From the IMG/VR virus record IMGVR_UViG_3300031787_011232, positions 1 through 64,000 of that record: a stretch of DNA of 64,000 bases; one strand, written 5' to 3'. A model generated the notes under the pieces. That model ran no database searches. It saw only the letters and a program-made list of their open reading frames with translations, and was not told where the DNA came from. Positions 52,030-60,408 of this stretch are shown one piece after another (positions within the stretch are counted from its first letter, which is position 1; every line of letters begins with the position of its first letter). This stretch comes from a virus. The position numbers were made by a program, and so were the translations under genes.

Positions 52030-53652
52030 ATGGCAGGATTCGTAGAAAATAATAAACCTTCAAGCCCGGGAGCTATAGATCGGATAAGACAATCCGTAAA
52101 AAATCTAAGCACCTTTGGTATGAAGTACGAAGATATGGTCATAAGAAATTCTCAAGCAGTAGGGGTGACTGAGGCCAGCTTTTTAAACAAAGACGGACAC
52201 GCAGGAAAAGAAGATGAAAATTTATCGTGGGCTTTAGCAAAACAAGACGTAACTACAAAACAGTATATTACCTATTTCGATAAGGATTATAAAGGAAAAA
52301 GAGATTACTTAAGAAAATTTTCTCTAAACCCCGAGATAGAATGGGTTTTAGATACTATCTGCGACGAATCAATCTCTTACGACCCTGCAAATTATTTTGC
52401 TTATCCTTCTTTCTTAGATCTTACCGACATAAATGAAAAATTTAAGAATGATCTTTATGATTCATATAAAAAATTATATGATATATGGGGATTTTCCGAT
52501 GATATAACCGCTTGGCAATATTTTAGGCAGTTTTTAGTAGATGGATTTTTATCTTTCGAAATAATATTTGACGATGATGGGAAAAATATAATAGGATTTA
52601 AAGAATTAGATCCGGTTACTCTTGTTCCTAGTGTAGAAAAACAGCCAGATGGAAGTTTTTTAAGTACTTGGACCCAATATCCTCAGGACCCTAAAAAAAG
52701 AAGAATTCTATACGAACCCCAGATAATATACATCTCTTATGCTAAGGGGAATGCTATTTCTAGAATAAGTTACGTAGAAAGATTGATAAGACCTTTTAAT
52801 ATTCTAAGAACAATAGAATACACCAGAGTTATATGGTCGGTTATGAATTCTCAATTTAGAATGAAAATGACAGTTCCGGTTGGAACTAAATCGATGCAGA
52901 AAGGTATGCAAACTCTAGGAGAATTAATGAGTATTTATAAGGAGGATTTTGATTTAAATGATCAGACCGGGGAATTAATGATAGACGGTAAACCTAAAAT
53001 ACAGTTTTATAAGAATTATTTAATGCCTTCGGGACAAGGAGGAACCCCTACTATAGAGCCAATAAGTAACGAAGGGCCAAATTTAAATGATTCTTCTCCT
53101 TTAAATTATTTTTTCGATAGATTTATACAGGAAAGTAAGATTCCCCCATCTAGATTTTCTACTCCCGAGGGCGGAAGCTCGGCCGCTTACTCGAACGTCG
53201 CGGAAGGTTTCGATAAAGACGAGATAAGATTTTTTAAATTTATAGAAAGACTAAGAACAGTTTTTCAAGATATCATGATAAAACCTCTTTGGGTTCAAAT
53301 GGTTAAAAAACACAAAGAGTTAGAAAAAGATTTCGTATTTAAATCCCAATTGGGTTTAGATTTTTTTTCGGACAATCCGTTTAAGCTAAATCAGGAGATA
53401 GATGTTATAAACAAAAGAAAAGAATCCGTAACTGCTATGATTGGATTAATGGGAGACGACGAAAAACCATATTTTTCCGTTCCCTTTCTAATAGAAAATT
53501 TCTTAGGAGTAGATAAAAAAGATCTAAAAGTAAACGAAGAAGTAAAAGAAAGAAAGAAAAAAGAAAAAGAAAAAGAAGGTAAAAAAGAGGGGGAAGAAGG
53601 AGCTGCAGAAGGAGCTGAAGGAGGAGGAGAAACCCCGGCGGTAACAATATAA
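52030..53652 (+). CDS. 20: Portal protein (gp20), copy 1
   Basis: The 540-residue portal (T4 gp20 has 524) forms the dodecameric DNA gate and nucleates the head. Family features are MKYEDMVIRNSQAV, FDKDYKGKRDYLRKFS, EIEWVLDTICDESI, WQYFRQFLVDGFLSFEII, GFKELDPVTL, IIYISYAKGN and QFYKNYLMPSGQGG. The C-terminus is a Lys/Glu then Ala/Gly tail ending ETPAVTI. A second homologous gene follows after seven bases. A GC-rich codon patch covers about 53158-53215. Confidence 0.94.
   Translation: MAGFVENNKPSSPGAIDRIRQSVKNLSTFGMKYEDMVIRNSQAVGVTEASFLNKDGHAGKEDENLSWALAKQDVTTKQYITYFDKDYKGKRDYLRKFSLNPEIEWVLDTICDESISYDPANYFAYPSFLDLTDINEKFKNDLYDSYKKLYDIWGFSDDITAWQYFRQFLVDGFLSFEIIFDDDGKNIIGFKELDPVTLVPSVEKQPDGSFLSTWTQYPQDPKKRRILYEPQIIYISYAKGNAISRISYVERLIRPFNILRTIEYTRVIWSVMNSQFRMKMTVPVGTKSMQKGMQTLGELMSIYKEDFDLNDQTGELMIDGKPKIQFYKNYLMPSGQGGTPTIEPISNEGPNLNDSSPLNYFFDRFIQESKIPPSRFSTPEGGSSAAYSNVAEGFDKDEIRFFKFIERLRTVFQDIMIKPLWVQMVKKHKELEKDFVFKSQLGLDFFSDNPFKLNQEIDVINKRKESVTAMIGLMGDDEKPYFSVPFLIENFLGVDKKDLKVNEEVKERKKKEKEKEGKKEGEEGAAEGAEGGGETPAVTI
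53591..53652 (+). repeat. Near-identical 3' end shared by the two portal genes (copy 1)
   Basis: 53591-53652 matches 55221-55279 base for base except for one extra GGA codon. The rest of the two genes has diverged widely, so this tail looks gene-converted or strictly conserved. Confidence 0.9.
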
Positions 53653-53659
53653 AAAAGAA

Positions 53660-55279
53660 ATGGCAGGATTTTTAGATCATCAACAACCAAATACATCAGC
53701 TTTCGGTAATATTATAAGAAATCTGGGAAAGATATCTAGTTTCGGGATGAAATATGACGATATGGTTGTTAGAAATTCTCAAGCTATCGGTAAAACTGAA
53801 AGTTCTTTTTTTAATTCCGAAGGGACTGGATTCACCCAAGATGATGCTTTTAAATGGATACTTTCACATCAAGATGTAAAGATAAGAAAATATATTGCTT
53901 ATTTTGATAGAGATTATATAGAAAAAAGAAAATTTCTTAGAAAATTTTCTCTTAACGGGGAAATAGAATTTATATTAGATACTGTTTGCGATGAATCTAT
54001 AACATATGACGATAGAAATTTCTTTGCTACCGCTTCTACTTTAAATATAGATTTAAAGGATAAAATATTAGAAAAAATAACAGATCACTATAATAGGCTT
54101 TATAATGTATTTGGATTTCAACAATCTAATTTAGCCTGGCAGTATTTTAGACAACTTTTGATAGATGGATTTTTAGCTTTCGAAATCATTTATGATAACA
54201 AAGGGAAAGAAATTATAGGATTTAAAGAATTAGATCCTACGTCATTACAACCGGTTGTCGAAAAAATAGGGGAAAAAGATTATCAGCAATTCTGGATACA
54301 GTACCCTGCAAATCCACAGATGTCCAGAAAACTTACTAACGAACAAATAGTTTACATATCATATGCAAAAGGAAATTCTGTTTCTAGAGTTAGTTATGCA
54401 GAAAGATTAATAAGATCTTATAACATTCTTAAAATAATGGAAAACACCAGAATTATTTGGAATGTTATGAATGCTTCATATAGACTTAAATTCGTAATTC
54501 CTACGGGAACTCAATCTCAACAAAAAGCTTTACAGACTCTAGGGCAAATTATGTCGAATTACAAAGAAGATATATCCATAAATGACAATTCTGGGGAATT
54601 AACGATAAACGGTAGACCCAAAGTTCAATTTTATAAAAATTACCTTTTTCCAGAAAAAGATGGTCAAACCCCCGATATATCTTCCTTAAATCCTAGTGGT
54701 CCTGATTTTAATATAATGGACAACGTTCTCTATTTCTTTAATAAATTAAAGATGGATTCGAAGATCCCTTATGCTAGATTTTCTTCCCGGTCTTCAGCTC
54801 CTATAAACTATCAGACTGGAGTAGATCAGATGCAAAGAGACGAAATAAGATTTGAAAAATTCTTAAGAAGACTTAGATCTATTTTTCAAGAAATATTAGT
54901 TAAGCCTCTTTACATCCAGATGTGTTTAGATCATCCCGAACTGGCAAAAGATAGGAATTTTAAAAGTAAATTAGGGTTAAACTATCACAGAGAAAGTGAA
55001 TTGGAAGAAATGATACAAATGGGGGGATTCACTAAAAGAATAGAATTTGTTAACGGATTATCCGAGATAAAAATGAAAATAGGAGAAACCGAAACTCCTT
55101 ATTTCGATAAAGAATTTCTCATTAATAGATTTTTGGGAATTACTCCGGATCAAGCTAAAATGAATGAAGACTATAAGAAAAAAGAGGAGAAAGAAGCTAA
55201 AAAAGCGGAGAAAAAAGGAGGGGAAGAAGGAGCTGCAGAAGGAGCTGAAGGAGGAGAAACCCCGGCGGTAACAATATAA
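53660..55279 (+). CDS. 20: Portal protein (gp20), copy 2
   Basis: The 539-residue paralogue of the preceding portal is collinear throughout: MKYDDMVVRNSQAI, FDRDYIEKRKFLRKFS, EIEFILDTVCDESI, WQYFRQLLIDGFLAFEII, GFKELDPTSL and QFYKNYLFPEKDGQ. Both copies look intact, without stops or lost motifs, so both may be functional. They could form a mixed ring, or one could serve a different assembly stage. A terminator follows 26 bases after the stop. Confidence 0.93.
   Translation: MAGFLDHQQPNTSAFGNIIRNLGKISSFGMKYDDMVVRNSQAIGKTESSFFNSEGTGFTQDDAFKWILSHQDVKIRKYIAYFDRDYIEKRKFLRKFSLNGEIEFILDTVCDESITYDDRNFFATASTLNIDLKDKILEKITDHYNRLYNVFGFQQSNLAWQYFRQLLIDGFLAFEIIYDNKGKEIIGFKELDPTSLQPVVEKIGEKDYQQFWIQYPANPQMSRKLTNEQIVYISYAKGNSVSRVSYAERLIRSYNILKIMENTRIIWNVMNASYRLKFVIPTGTQSQQKALQTLGQIMSNYKEDISINDNSGELTINGRPKVQFYKNYLFPEKDGQTPDISSLNPSGPDFNIMDNVLYFFNKLKMDSKIPYARFSSRSSAPINYQTGVDQMQRDEIRFEKFLRRLRSIFQEILVKPLYIQMCLDHPELAKDRNFKSKLGLNYHRESELEEMIQMGGFTKRIEFVNGLSEIKMKIGETETPYFDKEFLINRFLGITPDQAKMNEDYKKKEEKEAKKAEKKGGEEGAAEGAEGGETPAVTI
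55221..55279 (+). repeat. Near-identical 3' end shared by the two portal genes (copy 2)
   Basis: Partner of 53591-53652; encodes the Gly/Glu/Ala tail ending E-T-P-A-V-T-I. Confidence 0.9.
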
Positions 55280-55305
55280 AATCTAAAATATTTAAAATTT
55301 AATTA

Positions 55306-55332
55306 AATAGGGAAACTTTCCCTATTTTTTTT
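55306..55332 (+). terminator. Rho-independent terminator overlapping next promoter
   Basis: AATAGGG (55306-55312), loop AAACTTT, CCCTATT (55320-55326), then a T-run. The GAAAC -35 of the next promoter lies inside the hairpin. Confidence 0.85.
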
Positions 55333-55339
55333 GTATTAT
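55312..55339 (+). promoter_or_regulatory. Promoter GAAAC-N17-TATTAT
   Basis: GAAAC 55312-55316, a 17-base spacer and TATTAT 55334-55339, 17 bases before the clamp-loader gene. It is embedded in the terminator. Confidence 0.55.
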
Positions 55340-55356
55340 GTCTATAAAAATAAAAT

Positions 55357-56301
55357 ATGATACAAGAACTATTAACGGAAAAACTAAGACCAAGAGAACT
55401 AAAACATATGATCCTCCCTCAGAGAATTAATAAAATTTTTCTAAATGGATTAGGACACAATGTACTTTTATCTGGCTCCCCCGGATGCGGAAAAACTACA
55501 TTAGCTAAAATACTTGCGTCTTCTTTTCCCCATCTATTTATAAACGTTTCCGATGAAAGTTCAGTAGATACTATTAGAAATAAGATAAACGATTTCTGTT
55601 CTAGCGTATCTGTTATGGATGGAAAATCTTCTAAGAAGATAGTGGTGCTTGACGAGTTTGACGGAGCATCAGATCAATTCTATAAAGCATTAAGAGGAAC
55701 GATAGAAAAATTTGCGGCTAACACTAGATTTATAGCGACTTGCAACTACATAAATAAAATTCCAGAAGCTATTCAGAGTAGATTCGAAGTTATAGATTTT
55801 AACCCTATAGATAGTTCAGAAGAGAATTCTTTAAAAGAAGAATGGAAAAGCAGAATAAGAATAATACTTAATAAGATAGGAATTTCTATAGACGACGAAT
55901 CATTAGAAACTTTTCAAAAAAATTATTATCCAGATTTTAGATCTGCTCTTAACAGAATACAGACCTGGATGATAGAAGGGGTAAAAGAAGTGGATTCCCA
56001 AAAAATAAAAGAGTTCGGGTGGTCTTATGAGGATCTATATAAAATGATAGTTGATTCTAAAGACCCAGTAAAAAATTATCAAATTATAGTAGGTGAATAT
56101 TCCGGAAAAGTAGATGATATAATGTCCGCTTTAGGAAATGAGTTTATAGACTGGATAATAGGAAATAGACCGGAATTATCTAAAATAATTCCTGGAGTTA
56201 TAATTCTAGTAGCAAGTCATCAATCACAGAGAATTCAGGTAATAGATCCTATGATTTCTCTTCTTTCTTTATTTTGTAGCATACAAAAATTAATGGAATG
56301 A
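55357..56301 (+). CDS. 44: Sliding clamp loader large subunit (gp44)
   Basis: The 314-residue AAA+ protein (T4 gp44 has 319) loads the gp45 clamp. It has LRPRELKHMILP at the N-terminus, Walker A GSPGCGKT (40-47), Walker B VVLDEFD, FIATCNYINKIPEAIQSRF (sensor 1 and arginine-finger SRF motif) and YPDFRSALNRIQTW (sensor 2). It overlaps the guanylate kinase gene by four bases. DNA polymerase and clamp genes are outside the window. Confidence 0.93.
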   Translation: MIQELLTEKLRPRELKHMILPQRINKIFLNGLGHNVLLSGSPGCGKTTLAKILASSFPHLFINVSDESSVDTIRNKINDFCSSVSVMDGKSSKKIVVLDEFDGASDQFYKALRGTIEKFAANTRFIATCNYINKIPEAIQSRFEVIDFNPIDSSEENSLKEEWKSRIRIILNKIGISIDDESLETFQKNYYPDFRSALNRIQTWMIEGVKEVDSQKIKEFGWSYEDLYKMIVDSKDPVKNYQIIVGEYSGKVDDIMSALGNEFIDWIIGNRPELSKIIPGVIILVASHQSQRIQVIDPMISLLSLFCSIQKLME

Positions 56302-56816
56302 AAAGAATAATTATATCCGGAAAAGGTGGATCTGGAAAAGATTACCTTAGAAAAATAATGGAAGGATTTGGATTTACCTATTGCAGATCTTACACAACTA
56401 GGCCTATAAGAGAAGGAGAGAAAGAAGGAGAAGACTATTTTTTTATAGAAGAAAAAGATATACCCGCCGAAAAAGAACTCTATGAAAGTGTTTATTTTAA
56501 CGGGTGGTTTTACGGAACTTCCAAAAAAGAATTTAAAAAATCTAATCTTTTTATAATGACCCCGAAAGGAATATCTTCTCTGAAGAAAAAAGATAGAAAA
56601 GATTCCATAGTAATTTATATCGATTGCGACGAACAATCTAGAAGATCTAGATTGCTAGAAAGAAAAGACGCGGATGACGTAGAGAGAAGGATTAAAGCAG
56701 ACGAGGAAGATTTTAAAGAATTTAAAGACTTTGATCTGGTTATAAACAATTCAAAAAAAGAGGAAAATTCTAGTTCCGAATTAATTTCTCTTATAGACTA
56801 TTTAGTTAAAAAATAA
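56298..56816 (+). CDS. Guanylate kinase-like nucleotide kinase
   Basis: The 172-residue P-loop protein has GKGGSGKD (8-15), then SYTTRPIREGEKEGEDYFFI, the GMP-binding signature of guanylate kinases, and a Walker-B-like IYIDCDE followed by an Arg-rich lid (RRSRLLERKDADDVERR). It likely phosphorylates (d)GMP to supply DNA synthesis. It is shorter than cellular Gmk (about 205). The gene is coupled to gp44 (ATGA). Confidence 0.87.
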   Translation: MKRIIISGKGGSGKDYLRKIMEGFGFTYCRSYTTRPIREGEKEGEDYFFIEEKDIPAEKELYESVYFNGWFYGTSKKEFKKSNLFIMTPKGISSLKKKDRKDSIVIYIDCDEQSRRSRLLERKDADDVERRIKADEEDFKEFKDFDLVINNSKKEENSSSELISLIDYLVKK

Positions 56817-56818
56817 AA

Positions 56819-56847
56819 GAAATATTATAGATAATTCTTTCTATAAT
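56819..56847 (+). promoter_or_regulatory. Promoter GAAAT-N18-TATAAT
   Basis: GAAAT 56819-56823, an 18-base spacer and TATAAT 56842-56847, 17 bases before the RNase H gene. It is a one-base variant of the GAAAC class. Confidence 0.48.
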
Positions 56848-56864
56848 TAAAAATACTAATTATT

Positions 56865-58007
56865 ATGGTAAACATATGTATAGATGGAAATTATATTTTC
56901 CACAAAACTTTTGGAGTATTTGCAGGGTATTCTGGGATAGACCCAGGAAAAACTCTTTCTGATAAAAAAGATAGATCCCTTTTCATAAGAAAAATAGCAA
57001 CAGATCTATGTTCTTCCCTAAGAGACCTTCCAACTGGGGGAAGATTAATTTTTACCTCCGATAGCAGAAGTTGGAGGAAGAAAGTAGAAATAGAAGGGGG
57101 AGGATATAAATCCGATAGAATAAAAGACGAAAACGTCGATTGGACTATATTTTTTGAACTGCTACAAGAATTCGGAAAACATCTAGAAAAGATGGGATTT
57201 ATTTACTCTAAAGTAGAAGGAGCAGAAGGAGACGATCTTCTTTTGTATTGGAGTGAATATTTTAATTCAATAGGAGAAAATTGTTTTATAATATCGGGGG
57301 ATAAAGATTTATATCAGTTAGTAAAAATAAAAAATAATTCCTGGACTTGTACATGGAATACTAACTCTAAAAGAAATATCTTAAGCATACCTAAAGGATG
57401 GAAAGAAAATTGGCTAGAAAATAAATCCGATATTTCTATTTTCAACACGATGGATTTTATAGATTCGGATAAAGAAAAAATGTCAAACCTTTTGAATAAA
57501 ATCGAATTAATAGAAATCGAAGATAAAAAATTTATATTTAATAAAGTTTTAGTAGGAGATAAAGGGGATTGTGTTCCTAGTGTTTGGGAAACTAAAAAAG
57601 GAGAAAAGACCCAAACTTTTACCCAGAAAAAAGCAGATTGTATTATGGAATCTTTTATAGAATCTGAGTGGTATAATAGAGATGTTATAGAAATAATAGA
57701 GGATCAGGATTTTTTAAATTGGATTTCTGGTTTTATACTAAGGACTTCTAAAGATGTAGATTCTTCCGAAAATAGAGAAAAAGTTATTAAGAATCTAATA
57801 AGAAACTTTAATCTCATGTGGTTAAATTCTGAAATGATACCGGAATATGTTACAGAAGAAATGGAAAAAGAAATAAAAAGAGGAATAGAAATACCTAAAA
57901 GAAATATAACAATAGATAGGATAAAAATATTAGAGGGAACAGAATGGATAGCTAGTGAAAATTCTACACCTAAACAATTTGATCCTTTTTCATTTTTTAA
58001 TTCATAG
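56865..58007 (+). CDS. rnh: RNase H / 5'-3' exonuclease (T4 Rnh-like)
   Basis: The 380-residue FEN-1-type nuclease removes RNA primers at Okazaki fragments. Metal-binding acids appear in ICIDGNYIFH (D7), VEGAEGDDLLL (about 117-128), IISGDKDLYQL and VGDKGDCVPS (229-238, the helix-hairpin-helix entry). It is longer than T4 Rnh (305), with an extra segment between residues 160 and 225. The promoter and the gp44/gp62-like neighbours place it in the replication class. Confidence 0.9.
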   Translation: MVNICIDGNYIFHKTFGVFAGYSGIDPGKTLSDKKDRSLFIRKIATDLCSSLRDLPTGGRLIFTSDSRSWRKKVEIEGGGYKSDRIKDENVDWTIFFELLQEFGKHLEKMGFIYSKVEGAEGDDLLLYWSEYFNSIGENCFIISGDKDLYQLVKIKNNSWTCTWNTNSKRNILSIPKGWKENWLENKSDISIFNTMDFIDSDKEKMSNLLNKIELIEIEDKKFIFNKVLVGDKGDCVPSVWETKKGEKTQTFTQKKADCIMESFIESEWYNRDVIEIIEDQDFLNWISGFILRTSKDVDSSENREKVIKNLIRNFNLMWLNSEMIPEYVTEEMEKEIKRGIEIPKRNITIDRIKILEGTEWIASENSTPKQFDPFSFFNS

Positions 58008-58013
58008 AAACAA

Positions 58014-58427
58014 ATGCAGCTATTCGATATAATTAAAAAGATGTTTTCGGATAAGAATTGGGGGGATGTGGGCAAAAACGATAAAGCAAGGAATTTTTTT
58101 ATGATTAATCGGATAATGTCTATAAATTTTCCGATACAAGCAAATCAATTTAATCATCTTAAAATAAATCCTTCTTCTGCCGTGGACTGGTGGCACGGAA
58201 CTTTAATTAATCTCTACACCAAGCCTCCGTATTGGATATATACAAAAACTAAGAAAAAAGAAACCCAGAAATCCGAAAATAAAAAAGATTATTCTGAAGT
58301 TGAATTATTTTTAAGAGAAAAATATCAAATTTCAAAAAGGGATTTATTAAATCTTAAAACATTTTATCCAGAAAAATATGAAAATTGGGTAAAAGAAATT
58401 AGGGAGCAAATAGGAATTAAAAATTAA
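58014..58427 (+). CDS. Possible clamp loader small subunit (gp62-like)
   Basis: The 137-residue protein has ARNFFMINRIMSINFPIQANQFNHLKINPSSAVDWW near the N-terminus, which loosely resembles the F-M-V-E-N-A-L-S-Q-F-P segment of T4 gp62, and a short helical C-terminus. T4 gp62 has 187 residues and is encoded beside gp44. The assignment is a guess from a short similarity and context. It starts six bases after rnh. Confidence 0.35.
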   Translation: MQLFDIIKKMFSDKNWGDVGKNDKARNFFMINRIMSINFPIQANQFNHLKINPSSAVDWWHGTLINLYTKPPYWIYTKTKKKETQKSENKKDYSEVELFLREKYQISKRDLLNLKTFYPEKYENWVKEIREQIGIKN

Positions 58428-58430
58428 CCT

Positions 58431-58961
58431 ATGAATAAAGAGAATTCAAAATTAATAGAAAAAACTATATCTAGTTTAGATTGGGATTCTATATGCAGTG
58501 CAGGAAAAATTTTTAAATTCGGGGTTGGAGAAGGGGTTACTGCAATACCAGGAATGAAAAAAAAGAACTACACAGAAGAAATAACTAAGGGAGAATATAA
58601 AGCAGAATTAAAAACTCTTCTTAAATACGTAGTAGAAAACGATATAAGTGAATTTATTTATGGACCTTGGGTTATATTTTGGTTTAACAGCGAGTGGGAT
58701 TTAGATATAGAAGAAGATGAAGAAGAAATAGAAGATGAAATCCAATTAGGATCTTCTATAGAAGTTATCTATTCGCCCCAAAGAATTTGTTTATCGAATA
58801 TTTCGGGTAAACCTGATTACAGAATAGAAGAATCTGATTTCGATAGATTAGAAAATATGCTTAAAAAAGCTATAGATTCTGAAAATTATGAGTTGGCTTC
58901 AAAAATAAGGGATGTAATTAAAGTTCACAATAGCGAATCCAAAGATAAAAAGGATATATAG
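58431..58961 (+). CDS. UVR-motif protein
   Basis: The 176-residue protein has an acidic loop (EEDEEEIEDE, about residues 93-104) and a C-terminal UVR motif: FDRLENMLKKAIDSENYELASKIRDVI at about 139-166. This is the helical hairpin by which UvrB and UvrC interact and which also occurs in Clp adaptor-type proteins. The rest is unrecognised. A link to host UvrABC or to the Clp ATPase encoded at the window start is possible but unproven. Confidence 0.6.
   Translation: MNKENSKLIEKTISSLDWDSICSAGKIFKFGVGEGVTAIPGMKKKNYTEEITKGEYKAELKTLLKYVVENDISEFIYGPWVIFWFNSEWDLDIEEDEEEIEDEIQLGSSIEVIYSPQRICLSNISGKPDYRIEESDFDRLENMLKKAIDSENYELASKIRDVIKVHNSESKDKKDI
58953..58960 (+). promoter_or_regulatory. Putative late promoter GATATATA
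   Basis: The box lies in the last codons of the UVR-motif gene and ends five bases before ATG 58966, giving a very short leader. Confidence 0.55.
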
Positions 58962-58965
58962 ATTA

Positions 58966-59460
58966 ATGAAACACCTTAAATCTATATACGAGGATTTTGC
59001 AGGAGGGGATAACGCTTACGGAGACACATATGGATTCGGAGGGGCTAACGGAGTTCTTAAGATAAACTATAAGCCTTTCGATGATTTATCCGTATCCGTA
59101 GGAAGAGACCCAAACATTCCAAATAATGTAAAAGGAGCAAAATTCCAGATAGGAGATGCGGTAATAGGAAAATCCGTAAAATCTAAGGACGATAAAAAAT
59201 ATAATGGAGTAATAGTTAGAGCGTTTAGAACTCCAGATAATAGAGAATACAGATATTTCATACAGGTCTACAATAAAGGAAAAAAGACAGAAAAAGTAAT
59301 AGAAATAAAATCCGATAGTATTAAATTTGCTCCAGGCGGGGATCACGGGCACGTAGAAATAGATTCTAGAGATGGTAGAAATCAGAGTGTTCCTAAAAAG
59401 TACAACTCCGATACTGTTTATACATCTAATGAATTAGGTCTCGAAACGACCGGAGGATAA
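58966..59460 (+). CDS. Putative packaged protein with SH3/KOW-like domain
   Basis: The 164-residue protein begins MKHLKSIYEDFAGG; I-Y-E at 7-9 fits the capsid-targeting cleavage pattern. Residues about 58-125 (KFQIGDAVIGKSVKSKDD, YNGVIVRAFRT, YFIQVYNKGKK, VIEIKSDSIKFAPGG) form a beta-barrel-like SH3/KOW pattern with a parallel in the 722-residue protein. The late box directly upstream supports expression as a virion component. Function unknown. Confidence 0.65.
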   Translation: MKHLKSIYEDFAGGDNAYGDTYGFGGANGVLKINYKPFDDLSVSVGRDPNIPNNVKGAKFQIGDAVIGKSVKSKDDKKYNGVIVRAFRTPDNREYRYFIQVYNKGKKTEKVIEIKSDSIKFAPGGDHGHVEIDSRDGRNQSVPKKYNSDTVYTSNELGLETTGG

Positions 59461-59505
59461 AGGAAACTATTTTATATTTTTCTTCTAAAAAGAAGAAAGA
59501 ATAAA

Positions 59506-60408
59506 ATGAATAATATTGGATTTTCCGAAATAACTTATCTTGGATTTCCTCTTTCTTTTAATAATTCTAAATATTTTTTAAATTCTAAAAAGGATCTTTT
59601 GGAACTTATCTACAGATCTCTTTTAGAAAATTCTAAAAAAGGAATAAAAAATATTTGTATAGATTCATCTGAGATTGAATTTTCCGAAAATTTTTTTAAG
59701 GATTGTTTAGAAGAAGAATTGGAAGAGATTGGGAATCTTTTGAACGGAATAAATAAAATTATAATATTACATTCTTCTAAGATATTTTTTTATTGCTCTA
59801 AAGAATATTTTTTAGCTTCGCAGATGGAAGAAGTAAAAAGAAAGACTGTAGATCTTCTGAATTCTATTTCTAATATTTTTGATTCTTTAGGGATTGATTA
59901 TCCTTCTATAATAGTAAGAATAGGATCTGCTTATGGGAACAGAAAAGAAACCATGAAATCTTTCTGCTCAAGAGTTTCTGAATTGAAGCAAGACGTAATA
60001 TCAAAGATTACAGTAACTAATGATGACAAGCCAAGTCTATTCTCGGTTACGGATCTTCTTTCTGGGGTTTATTATGAAACCCAAATACCTATAACTTTTA
60101 GATTCATGGGTCACGTATTTAATAACGGGGGACTTACTGCTAGAGAAGCTATGTTTCTTTCTAATTCTACGTGGAAAGGAGAAACTCCTATTTTTATTCA
60201 TTCCGAATCTAAAGAAAGAGATTCCGAAGGAAATTTTCTTTCTTCTTCGCCTTCTCAATATCTTACCAATAGAATTCCTACATTTGGATTAGGTCTTAAT
60301 ATCATATTAGAAGTAAATAAGAAAGAAGATGCTTGCTTTAGGTATTCCAGAGAATTACTTTCTTTGGCTCCTATAATTTTTACTAAAAAAATAAAAAAGA
60401 AAAAATGA
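59506..60408 (+). CDS. UvdE-like UV damage endonuclease
   Basis: The 300-residue TIM-barrel protein resembles UVDE: ITYLGFPLSF at the N-terminus, IVRIGSAYGNRKETMKSFC, ISKITVTNDDKPSLFSVTDLL, IPITFRFMGHVFN, and TWKGETPIFIHSESKE. In UVDE the E/D and H residues of these strands bind metals and the enzyme nicks 5' to UV lesions. T4 uses the unrelated DenV for this task. The sequence HVFN replaces the more usual H-H pair, so activity needs checking. It overlaps the exonuclease gene by four bases. Confidence 0.75.
   Translation: MNNIGFSEITYLGFPLSFNNSKYFLNSKKDLLELIYRSLLENSKKGIKNICIDSSEIEFSENFFKDCLEEELEEIGNLLNGINKIIILHSSKIFFYCSKEYFLASQMEEVKRKTVDLLNSISNIFDSLGIDYPSIIVRIGSAYGNRKETMKSFCSRVSELKQDVISKITVTNDDKPSLFSVTDLLSGVYYETQIPITFRFMGHVFNNGGLTAREAMFLSNSTWKGETPIFIHSESKERDSEGNFLSSSPSQYLTNRIPTFGLGLNIILEVNKKEDACFRYSRELLSLAPIIFTKKIKKKK

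Noticed and set aside
53391-53696. Minus-strand ORFs at the portal junction
   Set aside because: Proline/Ser/Leu-rich antisense of the Gly/Glu/Ala portal tail.
59086-59352. Minus-strand ORFs within the 58966 gene
   Set aside because: The plus-strand protein has a clear leader, late box and domain pattern; the antisense frames do not.
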